Shown: positions 45,738-57,309, counted from the stretch's first letter. The stretch: 64,000 nucleotides of DNA from Monodelphis domestica (GCF_027887165.1 NC_077230.1:339460322-339524321), one strand, 5' to 3'. Translations and numbers: made by a program. The notes: a model not told the origin generated them from the letters alone.

Positions 45738-48639
45738 GTGAGGAAACTACTACTGAAGTCTTCCTCCTGTGATGCTTCCTTGTAGGGTAGAGGGGAATTC
45801 TGGATTCTCAAGGTCTGGGTCAGCAAAGTTTTAAGCCTCTGGAAAGGCCCATCAATCTAGACTAGTTTAAAGCATTTGACTAAATTGAAGATTGGATATT
45901 GGAGAGAGCTAGAGGAAATGATGGTATAAAAGCAAAAAATGGTCTCAATAGATATTTCCTGAGGGCCTGTTCTATGGATAAGGCTACTTGAATGAGTAGG
46001 AATTTCTCATCGGGGAATTTATAGATAGTGGGGAAGACAAGATATGACAGTATCCACAATATAAGGTAGAATGTTTTGAGTACAACAATTCAGGCTCATA
46101 GTGGTGGTATGGGAGTTCAGATGAGGGAGAGATTACTTTTGGCTGGGGGTATGCAAGTGAGAAACACCAGCTCTACAAAACAAAAAGAAACTAAATAAGT
46201 TGATGAAAGGTGTGAAAATGTTTGTACAGTCTTGGTACTACAACATGCTTGGATCACAAGTTTACTTGTTTAATTCTATGAATATTCATTGAGTGCTTCT
46301 GTATTCATAGCTCTATACCAGGTACCATTGGGGAGATTTTAGAAGTGAGACCTAATATCTGTGAAGTACCAGAAGATTATGCACAAATTATTGATATAAA
46401 TTGTACATGGAAGTGTGAAATGTCTTCTTTTGGTTTTCCTATTGAAGATCTATGCAGTCTTTTCCTCTTAGGTATAGTGATTTTTTAAAGTTGGGTCAAC
46501 ATTTTAAATAGTAATTCTTCATGCCTACCAGATAAAAAAACAGGTGACTTTGGCAATATAAAATGTTTCATCTGTGTGTTTATCAGAAGAACTATTCTTA
46601 AATTAGACTATCTAGTCTTACCTTAAAAATATAAGCAAAGGCATGGCAATGGAAATAATAAGCAAGATATTCTGAAAATGACAGTATGGAGACAAGTCTG
46701 AGTGAAGGTGAGTAATTGTGTTGGGAAGTGAACACATGCTTCATACTAACTAGAAATTCTGGGGCTTATTTCTCTATGAGCAGGGATTTTCTCCATCAGG
46801 AGGAACTGCTATCTCCTGGGTTTTTGTTTTGCTTTCTTTTCTTTTTTTGAACAACAAAATTGAGAAATATTTGCTTATTTCCTGGGATGTTTCTTCATTG
46901 CATCAAACTAAGCATTTGGTCATATTTTAGAGTATACTTTGTTTCTTAGGCACAAAATCAAATCATAGGTTTTGTTTTTGGTATTCTCCTAAAATGCTCT
47001 TTCAGATATTCTTATTTTTATTAATGGTAGCATCATTCTTCTAGTTTCTCATACTCAGATCATTAGATTAATTTTCTGACACTCTTTCCCTCCTCACAAT
47101 CAGCTGTCAGCCCTGTACCTTTTGCTTTCACCATATTCCTTCCATTGGTCTCTTCATTCACACTACCATCACTGAAGTCCAGGCCTTCATTCCTTTTCAT
47201 CTAGTCTATTACAGCAACCTATTAATTTATTTAGCCTCTTTGGGCCTCGGTTTCCTCATTTATAAAACAAGAGAGTTGAAATAGATATTTCTCAAAGGAC
47301 CATTTCAACTCTAAATCTAAATCTGACTTTGAGGCCTCTCTGCTTCCAGTCTTTATAGTATCCAATCCATCCTGTATCTGCTGATTATTCTAATTGTGTC
47401 ACTGTTTTTTTTGAAATCTTTCAGTAACTCCCCATAGATTCCTGATCATCCTGTCTTTTAGAAACTTACAAAATTTAAAATTTAACAAATCCAGATGTTT
47501 AAAATTGATGTTCAAGATCTTCTGCATTCTGGATCTGTTTTACTTGTCTAGCCTTATCTTTAATTATTCCCCTTCATGAATTTCTGATGAAAATCACCTG
47601 GACCATTTCCTAAAGAGGTCCTCTACTTTCCTTACCTTATAGGGTTTTTTCTTGTTATACTTTTTTTTTTCTGAGCAGCTTTTCTATCCTCCCCATCCTT
47701 ATAGGCTCCTTATAGACAGCAAGTCAGTGTCTGAACGTAGACTTGGGTTTTCCTAACTCCAGGCTCAGCACTCTATCCACTTCACCTCTTCACTTCACCA
47801 CTTGGCTGCCCCTTGGCAAATAGTAGGCATTGAATAAATGTGTTTTTTTTTCCTCTTTCCCACCTCCTAGCTTATCTAGCAGAAGGTGGGTGGTATGTTT
47901 CATATTCAGTCTTCTGGACTTGTTATCCCCATTTTACAGATGAAAAAACTGAGGTTGAGAGAGGTTAAGTCAATCAACAAGTATTTATTAAGTACCTACT
48001 CTGTTCCAGGCACTGGCAAAGTGACTTGTCCAGGGTCACACGACTAGTTATCCATTGAAGCAAGATTTGAACTTAGATCTTCCTAACTTCAAGTCTAGTA
48101 CTCTACTACACCATCTAGTTTTAATAAACATTTATTAAATACCTACTACATGTTAGGCACTGTTAGACCAAATACAATAAGAGAGCTATGCTCTCATTTT
48201 ATTAGTGTAAAGAGGGTCATCAGCTGGATCCCTGCCAGAATTTGAGAGGCTCATCACTAGGTTATCTGCTTGGTGATGATTTTTTTTTTCCATTGCAACT
48301 CTTGAAGATGGTCTAGGACCACTATGCTTTTCAAAGAGAGTAATAACCATGTTAACAAAATTCCCAGATCCTCAAGAATTGGCTAATTGGATATAGCATT
48401 GTAAAGCCTAAGGCTCTGACCTCTTTTTAGCTGTATACTATCTCACTGGGCATCTAAGTAGTATAGTGGAGGAAGAGCCCCAATTTTCTCTTCTAAAGTA
48501 TTAAAAACAGTGTTTCTGAAATGAAGCCTTGGATTAAGTAGTTCACTGAATCTGTTAAAATATTTTTCTCACTTTTAGTCTGCTTTTTTATGATTAGTTG
48601 AAAGAAAAGTGTAGGTAATAATCACTTCTTTTGTTCTAG
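45738..48639 (+). other. INTS4 intron 2 with old LINE and SINE pieces
   Basis: About 45738-47030 is mostly unassigned. A CR1/L3-like sense piece lies at about 47040-47460 ('cttcattcacactaccatcac', 'tctagtctattacagcaacc') and a CORE-SINE antisense piece at about 47690-47815 ('ctctatccacttcacctctt'). MIR-type antisense sequence follows at about 47915-48165 ('ggcactggcaaagtgacttg', 'tagttatccattgaagcaag'). No gene is seen. Confidence 0.6.
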
Positions 48640-48757
48640 GAAAATGATGCATCCGTGAGACTGAAAATAGCTTCATTGTTGGGTTTATTATCAAAGACAG
48701 CAGGATTTTCACCAGACTGTATCATGGATGATGCCATTAACACCCTTCAGAATGAAA
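48640..48757 (+). CDS. INTS4: INTS4, coding exon 3
   Basis: The acceptor ttgttctag|GAAAATGAT follows a good pyrimidine tract; the donor is GAAA|GTAAGT. 118 bp, ending in phase 1 (the A of a lysine codon completed by AG in exon 4). It encodes ENDASVRLKIASLLGLLSK and TAGFSPDCIMDDAINTLQNE, part of the HEAT-repeat helices. As recalled, human has P for A and I for T at two sites. No frame damage. Confidence 0.95.
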
Positions 48758-49369
48758 GTAAGTTATAGTTTTTTAAAAGCATTTTGAAGTCAGAGCAGAG
48801 ACCTTTGATTCTTTTTGTACAAAGTTTCAGATTGTGACAGAATCACCAGGAGAAATTGTTGGTAAGAGGAATGCATTATCGTTAGTTGAAGTTTGGTCAC
48901 AGTTACAGGAGCTGTCATGGTAACAAGTATCAGTTTTAATTTTGGATCTATTTAAATTGTATCTACCCTCGTGTATGATTTATTGCCTTCTTATACTTTT
49001 TCTTATACCTGCTGAAAATTCTTTGTTCTAGAGGAGAGTGGGAAACAATTTGATGTTTTGCTTACTTTTCTGTCATGTATAGTTTGTTTAGTGAAATTAA
49101 TATATTATTAAGTTTTAGATTTTTAAAATAGCTATTCTCATTTTTTTGAAGTGTAAACTTTTATTAATTTGGCATGCTTAAGATCTTTTGGAGTTGACTA
49201 GAGTAGCACTATTTCTAGTAATTCAGAAATATTTAGGCAACATTTAAAGAATAAGATTGAGAAGGCAGTTAAACTATGGTGAAGTGTGCACATTTATCCA
49301 TTATAATGATTTGATATATGAAGTATTGTCTGGAAAAGTGAAACATTTTGTCAATAAACAATCATTTAT

Positions 49370-49720
49370 TTTGCTGATACTATGTGCCAGATACTGGGAT
49401 AAGCCTAGGGCTATGTTGGCAAACCTATAACACATGTGCAGGAGGGGGCTGCTCCCTGCCCCCCTCACCATGCAGTCCTGAGGGCATTTCTCTCATTACC
49501 CACCCCTCTGCCTAGCAGCCCAGGGGAGCCCTACCTCTCTCCCCAGGCTGGGGTAAGATGGAGGGCTCACATGCAGCATGAGAGTTACAATTTGGTTACT
49601 TGGTCTCGAAAAGATCACCATCACTGGCCTAGGGATTAAAAAGATACAAAAACTGTTCCTATCCCCAAGTTTCTCCCATTTTTTTTCAGGAGAAATAACA
49701 TATAAATAACTAGGTACACA
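49370..49720 (-). mobile_element. MIR-type SINE piece carrying a hAT insertion
   Basis: 'ctgatactatgtgccagatac' and 'tgggataagcctaggg' precede the hAT; 'attaaaaagatacaaaaact' and 'ttcctatccccaagtttctc' follow it. Together they match the complement of a MIR/THER-type tail. Edges approximate. Confidence 0.55.
49411..49626. mobile_element. Non-autonomous hAT element, with 8-bp target duplication
   Basis: Starts CTATGTTGGCAAACCTATAAC and ends GATCACCATCACTG, decayed hAT-type inverted ends. It is flanked by a perfect 8-bp duplication GCCTAGGG (49403-49410 and 49627-49634). At 216 bp it is non-coding; the open frame 49436-49639 runs past the element's end and is chance. Confidence 0.85.
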
Positions 49721-50430
49721 GAGTATATATTTTCAGAGTTGTAAGATGATTTTAGAGAGGATGGCCCTAGTGGCTAGGTAGTCTAGGGAAAAGCCTCTTT
49801 TAGATGGTGAGCTTTGGGCTGAGCTTTGAAGGAAACCAGGGTAGATAGGATGTGGAAATGAGGAAAGAGCACCTCAGGTATGGAAGACAGTAAGAGATGG
49901 AGTGTCATGTATAAAAAATTGCAGTTGGCCAATATAGCTAGATTGTTGACTGTGGAAGGAAGTAAAGTCTAAGAAGACTGAGAAAGTAGGAAGGGGCCAG
50001 GTGGTTAATATCCACAGGATTGTCTAATCCTGAAATCAGTAGGGAATTATTGGAGCTTGTTGAACTGAGAAAGACATTGGAAACATGATCTGTTTCTGCA
50101 TTAGGAAAACCACTTTGGTAGCTCTATGGAGACTGGATTGGTTTGGGGAGAGACTTGAGGTAGGGGGATTAATTAGAAGGCTATCTTAGTAATCCAGGGG
50201 AATGGTGAAAAGGGCCTGAGCTAGGGAGATGGCTATGTAATTAGAAAGAAGGGAGCATTTATGAGACATGTGAAGTCTAGTTGACTGGATAAATGGGGTG
50301 AGGGACAATGAAGAGTCAAGAATGAGACTGAAGTGGTTGTGTAAGGGCTTAGTTTGGTGAGAGGTTGATGGTATCTTCAACCATAAGAGAAAAGTCAGTC
50401 CTATCAACAAGCATTTATTAAGTATTTACT
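49721..50430 (-). mobile_element. L2-clade LINE 3' region, antisense
   Basis: 'tgggctgagctttgaaggaa', 'tggggagagacttgaggtag' and 'ttagtaatccaggggaatgg' follow the same antisense L2 3' text seen at 25400-25650. Frame lost. Confidence 0.68.
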
Positions 50431-51515
50431 GAAATATTTTTCTTGTACTGAAGTTACTTATTTAGTAAAGACTGAGGGAAAAAAATCTTTCTTAAATAAT
50501 AAAAGGTATTTCATTGCCTAGGTAAAGGAAATGTCTTTTCCCATAGACAAATACTATGGTTGAGATTGATTCACTGGATTTCACATAGGATAATTGAGAA
50601 GAACAAGATTGTACAGTTATAGGAAAGGAACTCAGCTCATCCAGTCTAACTTTTTCAGATGAGAAAACTGAGAACTGTAAGATGTAATGACTAAGCTATA
50701 ACTAGAATCCAATCAAGGATGTTTCCCATTATATTGTGTTCAAAATGAATTTTTTTCTAGAACATGTATTCAAAAGGAAGAAATAAATGTGGTTCAGGTC
50801 CCATCCTTTCTCTTAAATGGGATGAGAATTTTATATTATCTGTGGCAGCAGAAGCTGATTCTTCTTGAATTGTTTAGTATTTCCATTCTAGTGCCCTACT
50901 TAATGGTCTCATTTCTCTCCTGTTAGTATTGTCTTTGCATTGGATTTGTAGAATGCTAGAAGTTCAGTTGAAAAGAAAGTCAATAGTAGGCTGAGGAAGT
51001 TGGAAGGAAACAAACATCATGTAATCCATTCTGGGAATGTTTTCTCACCATTATAGGATGGGACCTATGTGTAGCAGCATTCATAAGTTTGTTTTAGAGC
51101 TCAAATAGGACCCAAAATCTTCTGACTCTAAATCTGCTATGCTTTTTGCCTTGAAAGTGTGTAGCATAGTACTGAGATGTGACTTGGGTACACAAGAGAG
51201 CTAATTTAACAGATATACTCCTAGTTGTTAAGGCGTTAAGGATGGGGGACTGCACCTATAATTTTATTGACTTTGGGAACTTTGAGGAGAGGGAGCTCCA
51301 TCTGCCAATTCAGATCATTCCTGTTTTCTGCAATCTATACTCTTAGAAGCTTAGAGAACTAAGAGAATATGAGTGATTTGTCCAAATTTTCATTGCCAGT
51401 TTATGTCAGAGAGAGGATTTGAGCCCCAGGTCTCCCTGACTTTGAGGCTAACCTCTAAGATACACTAAATTATGCTACCTCTCCAGTAAAGCTTCATTGA
51501 TTAAAATCAGTCAAT
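50431..51515 (+). other. INTS4 intron 3 sequence, no gene
   Basis: Short MIR-type antisense pieces lie at about 50635-50720 and 51350-51480 ('gaggatttgagccccaggtc'). The remainder is unassigned. Confidence 0.5.
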
Positions 51516-51517
51516 TC

Positions 51518-51715
51518 AGGGGGCAGTCAGGTGGCTCAGGGGATTGAGAGCCAGTTCTGGAGATGGGAGGTCCCAAGTACAAATCTGGTCCCAGACACTT
51601 CCTAACTGTGTCACCTTGGGCAAGTCGCTTAACCCCTATTACCTAGCCCTAACTGTTTTTCTGCCTTGGAATCAATCTGGTATGGTAAGGGTTTAAAAAA
51701 TTTTTTTTAATTAAT
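51518..51715 (+). mobile_element. SINE1-type CORE-SINE, INTS4 intron 3
   Basis: 'gggcagtcaggtggctcagg', 'gagatgggaggtcccaagta', 'aactgtgtcaccttgggcaa' and 'ctgccttggaatcaatctgg' with an A/T-rich end, about 225 bp before exon 4. Confidence 0.85.
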
Positions 51716-51940
51716 TAAAATAAAATAGAATCAGAAGTATTAATTTGCATTTGCTGTGTATTTAGCATAATGGTGGATGCCAGGGAAAATATCAGATAAT
51801 TAGACATGGACTCTACCTTCACAATAGTTACATTTTAGTTGGAGGGACAAGACTTCAACTCCCAAACTCTCTTGATCAGATAGGCATTACTTATGCTATT
51901 GTCTAATTTTCATATTCTTTAATTCCACTTTTTTTTCTAG

Positions 51941-52047
51941 AGTCCCATCAAGTCCTTGCCCAGCTTCTGGACACACTGTTAGCAATTGGTACTAAACTTC
52001 CAGAGAATCCAGCAGTTCAAGCACGACTGATTGATGTTGCCTGCAAG
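51941..52047 (+). CDS. INTS4: INTS4, coding exon 4
   Basis: The acceptor ttttttctag|AGTCCC follows a long T tract; the donor is TGCAAG|GTAAGA. 107 bp; with the base carried from exon 3 it adds 36 codons: KSHQVLAQLLDTLLAIGTK, LPENPAVQARLIDVACK, ending in phase 0. This matches recalled human INTS4 up to the point where HLTDTSHGV begins. No exon encoding that continuation is found in the remaining 11.9 kb, so intron 4 runs beyond the window. Confidence 0.95.
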
Positions 52048-52120
52048 GTAAGAGACTATCAAGTTTTTTAAATGTATTCTTTCATATCATCTCATATACT
52101 GGTATAGTTAGTCCATATCT

Positions 52121-52329
52121 TTTTTTTTTTAAATAAAATCCCTTACCTTCCATCTTAGAATCAATCCTGGGTATTGATTTCAAGGCAGAAGAGTGGTAAG
52201 GGCTAGGCAATGGGGGTTAAGTGACTTGCCCAGGGTCACACAGCTAGGCAATGTCTGAGGCCAGATTTGAACCCAGGACCTCTGGTCTCTAGGCCTGACT
52301 CTCAATCCACTGAGCTACCCAGCTGCCCC
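52121..52329 (-). mobile_element. SINE1-type CORE-SINE, antisense, with target duplication
   Basis: A near-consensus copy beginning with its poly(T) and ending 'actgagctacccagctgccc'. It is flanked by the 16-bp duplication TAGTTAGTCCATATCT (52105-52120) and TAGTTAGTCCGTATCT (52330-52345), with one mismatch. Low divergence suggests a fairly recent insertion. Confidence 0.93.
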
Positions 52330-52345
52330 TAGTTAGTCCGTATCT

Positions 52346-53944
52346 GATCCAAATAAACTTAAAGTTGATCTCTGTTTCTTACATTTTCATGCATGAAGTT
52401 ACCAAATAGTATTATCCCCATTTTATGAATGAGGAAACTGAGGCTCAGAGGGCTACCTGACATCACATAACTAATAAGTGTCAAAGTAAGAATTCTTGAA
52501 TTTTTTCCAGATTTTTTTCTATATCTCTTTTCCTTTGAAGCTATGGTTTATGATTGATAGTCATCTCTGTAATGAAATAAACTCTGACAGGAAAAACAGG
52601 AGGTATACATTCTAGGAGTTTTAATGAGAGTATTGTATTGGTCAAGGAATCAGAAGACTTGATTTCCCTTCTGTGTTGTACTTCTTAGTTTCCTCATAGC
52701 ATCTTGTGAGATTTATACAGTGAGTATTAATCTTAGGTGAGGTACCCACAGTCAGATGATAGAGCCAGAGCTTGACCCTAGATTGTGGAATTTACCCTGA
52801 GCTCAGCTTCCTCACCTTGAAATGGGGATACTGACATTTGCATTAATCTACTCTATAGGATCAGAGTAAAGAGAGGGTTTTGGAAACCATGAGATGTTAT
52901 ATAAATAGGAATTCCTACTCTTCTAGTTTAATGTTCAGCTTCCAATCAACATCCTCTTATGCATAACATTTATATAACACTTGATGCAGTGAATGGTTCA
53001 TAAATACTTTTTCAAAAGATTGTTTTGAGATGCTGAGAAGAAAAAGAACCAAAATAATTTCTGGGATCTGATTGGATCTTTCCTTTTTTAATATCTTTTG
53101 GGATAGACACAGTAAAATTACTTTATTCCAAAAATCAATTTTAAAGCTGGGGATTTGGTACCTTTTGACTGTGGTTTCATTCCGGTTTGAGTTCTGTAGG
53201 TAGTATGTTTGTTATCAGATGGTGCTGGTGAGTGGTGGTGGAAACTCATTTTGTAGATACTGTTGAAAATAGGTCCTCTGTCCTGTGTACAGGTATTTTT
53301 TGGAGTATAAATTCTCACTTTTTTACCATTCCTAATAAGGGTTTTGGATCTTCCTGTAGAAAGAACCCAAGACTTTTATTTTTATTTTATTAGTCTTATT
53401 TTTTTTTAATAGTATAATGTGACCCTTTCATCCACATCTATAGGCAGGACTGTCGGTGGTTCAGCAGTTATTACTGTGTAGTGATTTCTTTAATCACCTT
53501 AGGTGAAGTGTTCCTTATATGTGTCATATTGCATCTAGGAACTATTAAAAACCTTGTTTCAAAGAAAATAAGCCCAATAAACCTTGAACTGTAAGAAAAG
53601 TGGTAAGGAATTCTAGTTATTTCAATTCACTTATTTGTTCAACATAATTTATTAAGTGATTCTTGTGTACAGATTACCATTCTGAACACTGGGAAAGATG
53701 AAAATATAGCAATAAATGTTGAAAGAATGAATGACTTGTGAAATTTGTAGAGAAATTTAAATGAATTTTAAGATCTTAGCTACACAGAAAATTCCAATAA
53801 TACTTTATTTTCTGCTGTTTTATAGCATGGTATTGATTAGGATAATTCATATGCATCTAGCACTCTAAGTTTTATAAAGGGCTTTTCTTAAAACAAGCCC
53901 ATGAAATGGATAAATAATTAATAGTTTATATTTATACAAGGGTA
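52346..53944 (+). other. INTS4 intron 4 sequence, no gene
   Basis: A MIR-type antisense piece lies at about 52405-52490 ('gaatgaggaaactgaggctc') and a further MIR-like stretch at about 52640-52900. No INTS4 exon or other gene is seen. Confidence 0.5.
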
Positions 53945-53961
53945 ATTAGAACAGTGGATAG

Positions 53962-54128
53962 TGTGATATGGAAATCACTTTAAAAGACTGATATATATTA
54001 ATTTAAGGTCGCCAAGGAATTCAGCTATGTAATTCCTAAATGAAAACTCAAGTCAGCAGTCAACCTTTTATGGAGTTTTTAATTACAAACAGGAGGAAGA
54101 AAGGTATTAGAGACAGAGAGAGAGAGGG

Positions 54129-54159
<31 letters not shown>

Positions 54160-54975
54160 GAGAAAGGGGAGAGGGGAGAGAAGGGAATAGGGCTTAATAC
54201 CCCATCTGCTTAGGCTGGGCCAAAGGCCCAAGCCCTTAGATAGCTGAGGCAAAGAAAAGAGATCAGTCCCTATCACTCACGTGACCAAAATGGAGAAACA
54301 GTCTCAGGGGCCTCCACCTCCAGCTTCCTTCAGAGCAAGCCCTCCTCTCAGATCTCTCCAGGAGCTCTCCCTCCAGGACCTCTCTCTTCTCAGACTCCTT
54401 CAGAGCAAAACCTCTCAGAGCAAAACCTCCCCCCTTCTCCTCAGACCTTGCTATCTTTAAGGAAACCATCTAAGTCCCCTCCCCTCAGTTCTCACATCTA
54501 CCAATCACTGTCGATGTCTCCCCTGTGCCAATGGTGGCTCTAGCTTAACCCAGGACCACCCAGAGGTCTGTTTCCTTTGCACATGTCTGTTGAAGGTCAT
54601 ATTCTCAAATAATTAAATCTTGATCTTTGCTGCAGCCCTTCCTAAATCCTGTTACTCTGAGTAGGGTGGAGATTGTAAGTTCCAAGACCTGGTTCTGTCA
54701 TTCCAAGTATCTCTATTGTATCAATTCTAAAATCAATCATGACTCAAAGAACTTCCTGTTCTATGCTTAAGCATAGGTCAAAGCCCTTTTCCATTGTTTA
54801 GCAAAAGGTTTCTATCCTAAAGTATTCTTAAGTAGGGAGGAGAAGGATCCTTCCATGCCAAGGAGTTTCATATTCCAATAGAGTTCTTACTATCAGTAGG
54901 AATTTTTTCAAGTATGAAATTTCCCAATGGTGAAATTTCCAATATTCATAAGTCTAAGAAATTTTAAGGTTTACA
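53962..54975 (-). mobile_element. Solo LTR of an endogenous retrovirus (fossil), antisense
   Basis: A 1014-bp block; on the minus strand it starts TGTAAACC and ends ATATCACA. It is flanked by a 4-bp target duplication ATAG (53958-53961 and 54976-54979). It contains a GA-repeat expansion (about 54110-54172) where the LTR at 35187 has a CT run on its own sense strand. The segment ATTAAAAACTCCATAA... CTTGGCGACC matches that LTR in order. No internal region is present. It is younger than the RTE-tailed SINE it splits. Confidence 0.85.
54109..54172. repeat. (GA)n simple repeat inside the LTR
   Basis: Imperfect GA run with occasional GGG steps. The minus-strand open frame rich in Ser-Leu repeats (54079-54276) is only its translation. 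Confidence 0.9.
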
Positions 54976-55212
54976 ATAGAAGGCTGGACCTGAAGGCAGG
55001 AAGATTCATCTTTCTGAGTTCAAATCTGACCTCAGACACTTACTCAATATGTGACCATGGGTAAGTCACTTAACCTTGTTTGCCTATCTTCTCATCTATA
55101 AAATGAACTAGAGAAGGAAATGGCAAACCACTCCAGTATCTTTGCCAAGAAAATTTTAAATGGTGGTATGACAAGTTGGACACGACTGAAAAATGACTGA
55201 AAAACATTTACC

Positions 55213-55510
55213 TGTGACTTTATGGTTTGCAAAGTGCTTTATATCAAGTGTGTCAAATTTTAATAGAAACAGTTCCCTGTGGTGCATATTGACATAAAAA
55301 AAACCATAAATTAATTTTTGTTGCATCATATTTTTATTTTATTAAACATGTCTCAATTATATTTTAATCTGATTCTAACAGTTTTGCTGGAGTATGTTTG
55401 ACATCCCTGATTAAACTATATTATCTCATTTGATCCTCACAACATTAGTAAGGTGTAGCCACTGCACATTTATTCCTATTTTACAAACACGAAACTGAAG
55501 CTTAGGACAT
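55213..55510 (-). mobile_element. MIR-type SINE, antisense, with hAT insertion
   Basis: 'ggtttgcaaagtgctttata' continues after the hAT as 'tattatctcatttgatcctc' and 'ttacaaacacgaaactgaag', the complement of MIR. Confidence 0.72.
55245..55409. mobile_element. Non-autonomous hAT (Charlie-like) element
   Basis: Starts CAAGTGTGTCAAATTTTAAT and ends GTATGTTTGACATCCCTG, inverted ends built on TGTCAAA/TTTGACA. The interior 'agttccctgtggtgcatattg' fits an old Charlie family. An 8-bp duplication is not clear (CTTTATAT on the left, no exact partner on the right). Confidence 0.62.
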
Positions 55511-55689
55511 CTTACTGTATTCCTTTTTTTAAATAGTTGGGTAATCTGTAGCATATAGTTACTTATAAGATAATTAGAAGATTATGGGGGCATCGTATTT
55601 CCAGCCTTTCTTATTTGTGTTGGGAATTATCTATGGTTTCTATTAGTTAGGTAGAATCAAAATGATAGATTTTGTTCCAACCCTTTATG

Positions 55690-56010
55690 TTAACAGTTCT
55701 AGTCTTTATGTTTCAAGTGTGTTTCTTATGTATATATTGTTATATTTTGCCTTCTAATCCATTCCGCAAATTTCTTCCATTTTTTTGAGGTAATCTCATT
55801 AATTTCAAAGTTAAGATAGTAGTTTGTTTCCCCTGTTTAATCTCTTATGCTTTATCTTTATGCTTCTCTGTCATTATCTCCAATGATTACCTTCAGGATT
55901 GTTCAGTGACATGTGAAGACTTACTCATCTTAGCCTACAGTGTATATTTGTTTTTTATTTGCTATGTGTTTTGTTGCTGTCTTCATTTTTTAATTGGAAT
56001 TTGAAATTTT
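55690..56010 (-). mobile_element. Possible L1 ORF2 endonuclease fragment, antisense
   Basis: 'aagtgtgtttcttatgtata' and 'tttcaaagttaagatagtag' follow, in diverged form, the antisense L1 text at 2540-2650. Weak. Confidence 0.4.
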
Positions 56011-56199
56011 ATCAGTATGATAAACTGTAGAAATTCTTTTCAACAGTGCAAATTACCAACTCACCTGTAACTTACAATCATAGAGAGTTGACTGGAATAT
56101 TGAAGGTTAAATGCCTTTTCTGTGGCCACTCAGTACTTACTACATGTCTTTCAAAGATAGTACTTGAATCCATGTGACCTTTCTTTTCATACAAAATTA

Positions 56200-56405
56200 T
56201 GGTCAATGGGAATATTAGATTTAATCTTTTTTTATTGTGTATCATTTTATGTAAATCTTCATGGACTTCTTAGGACTTCTTAGTATTTGTTAAGTTCATC
56301 ATTCTTTATGGTGCAATATTTCATTAAATTCACATACCATAATTTACTTAGCCATTGTCCAATCATTGGACATGTAGTTTATTTTAAGATGCTAATTTTG
56401 GCCTG
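56200..56405 (-). mobile_element. L1 3'-region fragment, antisense (left flank of RTE piece)
   Basis: 'tttcattaaattcacatacc', 'atttacttagccattgtcca' and 'atcattggacatgtagttta' are L1 3' text. A similar segment recurs at 57326-57428 on the other side of the RTE fragment. Confidence 0.6.
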
Positions 56406-57130
56406 ACAATACCAAGAAAATAGAGGCTGGTAGAGAACCATCATCAATTGATTTCAGCCATCATCTGTACATGCAACCATCAGCTATAGCAAATGGAGAA
56501 ATTTTGAATTCTTTGGATAAGTTCCCTTACCTTGACAGTATACTTTCCAGGGATATATACATAGGTAATGAGGTTGATCATGCTTTGCCAGAATAATGAA
56601 ACAGTGTTTGGGAGGCTCCAAAGTAAAGTGTGGGAAAGAAGAGGTATTAGTCTGCCAGCCAAACTGAAGGTCTACAGAGCCATTGTGTTGGTCTTATTGT
56701 TGTATGCCTGGGAAACCTGGACGTTCTACCAGCACAATGCCAGGAAACTGAATCACTTTAATTTGAATTGACTTAGGAAGATGCTGAAGATCACTTGGAA
56801 AAACAAGGTACTGCACAGTGAGGTCTTTTCTTGAGCAGAACTGCCAAGCATTCAAACTCTACTGCAAAGAGCACAACTTGGATGAGCTGGTCATATTCAA
56901 ATGCCAAATGCTAAACATATGTTTGCCTAAAAGACCATTTTACAGAGAACTCTCACAAGGCAGGCATTCGCAGACAGAAGAAATGATACAAGGACATTCT
57001 TGAGGTTTCTTTGAAGAACTTTGGAATCAATTGTAAGACATGGAAGACACTGGCACTGGACCATCTAGCATGGCATGCCTGCATCAAAGAAGGCTCTGTG
57101 CTCTATAAGTAATGTAGAATTACAGTAACT
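56406..57130 (+). mobile_element. RTE-clade LINE ORF C-terminal fragment
   Basis: The plus strand encodes KVYRAIVLVLLLYAWETWTF at about 56668-56727 (family: LLYGSETWTLY) and ARKLNHFNLN. In shifted frames this continues with a decayed LRKMLKITW block, an ELPSIQTLL block and a final MPNAKHMFAKKTIL-like block before the 3' end. Multiple stops and frameshifts; old. Confidence 0.72.
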
Positions 57131-57309
57131 CAAAAGAAATGTGAGATGCACAAATTTAGAGATATCTCCATCCCACATGTCCATATGGACTATTTGTGCC
57201 CAATCTGCCTTCCATGTTTATATTGGTTTGATCAACTATAGTCAGAAAACACTGAACATTCACCCTAACATACTGATGTCATTTTGGTTCTCTGTGACTA
57301 TAGAGGATA

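Larger units (their letters stand above)
53945..55212 (+). mobile_element. RTE-tailed tRNA SINE, split by a solo LTR
   Basis: The head 'aattagaacagtggatag' (53944-53961) joins 'aaggctggacctgaaggcag' (54980) once the LTR is removed. After the CORE ('gtgaccatgggtaagtcact') the tail reads 'gagaaggaaatggcaaacca', 'cactccagtatctttgccaa' and 'gttggacacgactgaaaaat', which is the BovB/RTE 3' end rather than the SINE1 tail. It resembles RTESINE1 as recalled. Its tail matches the RTE fragment at 8875-8930. Confidence 0.82.

Noticed and set aside
54079-54469. Two overlapping minus-strand open frames
   Set aside because: They lie inside the solo LTR and its GA repeat; not host genes.
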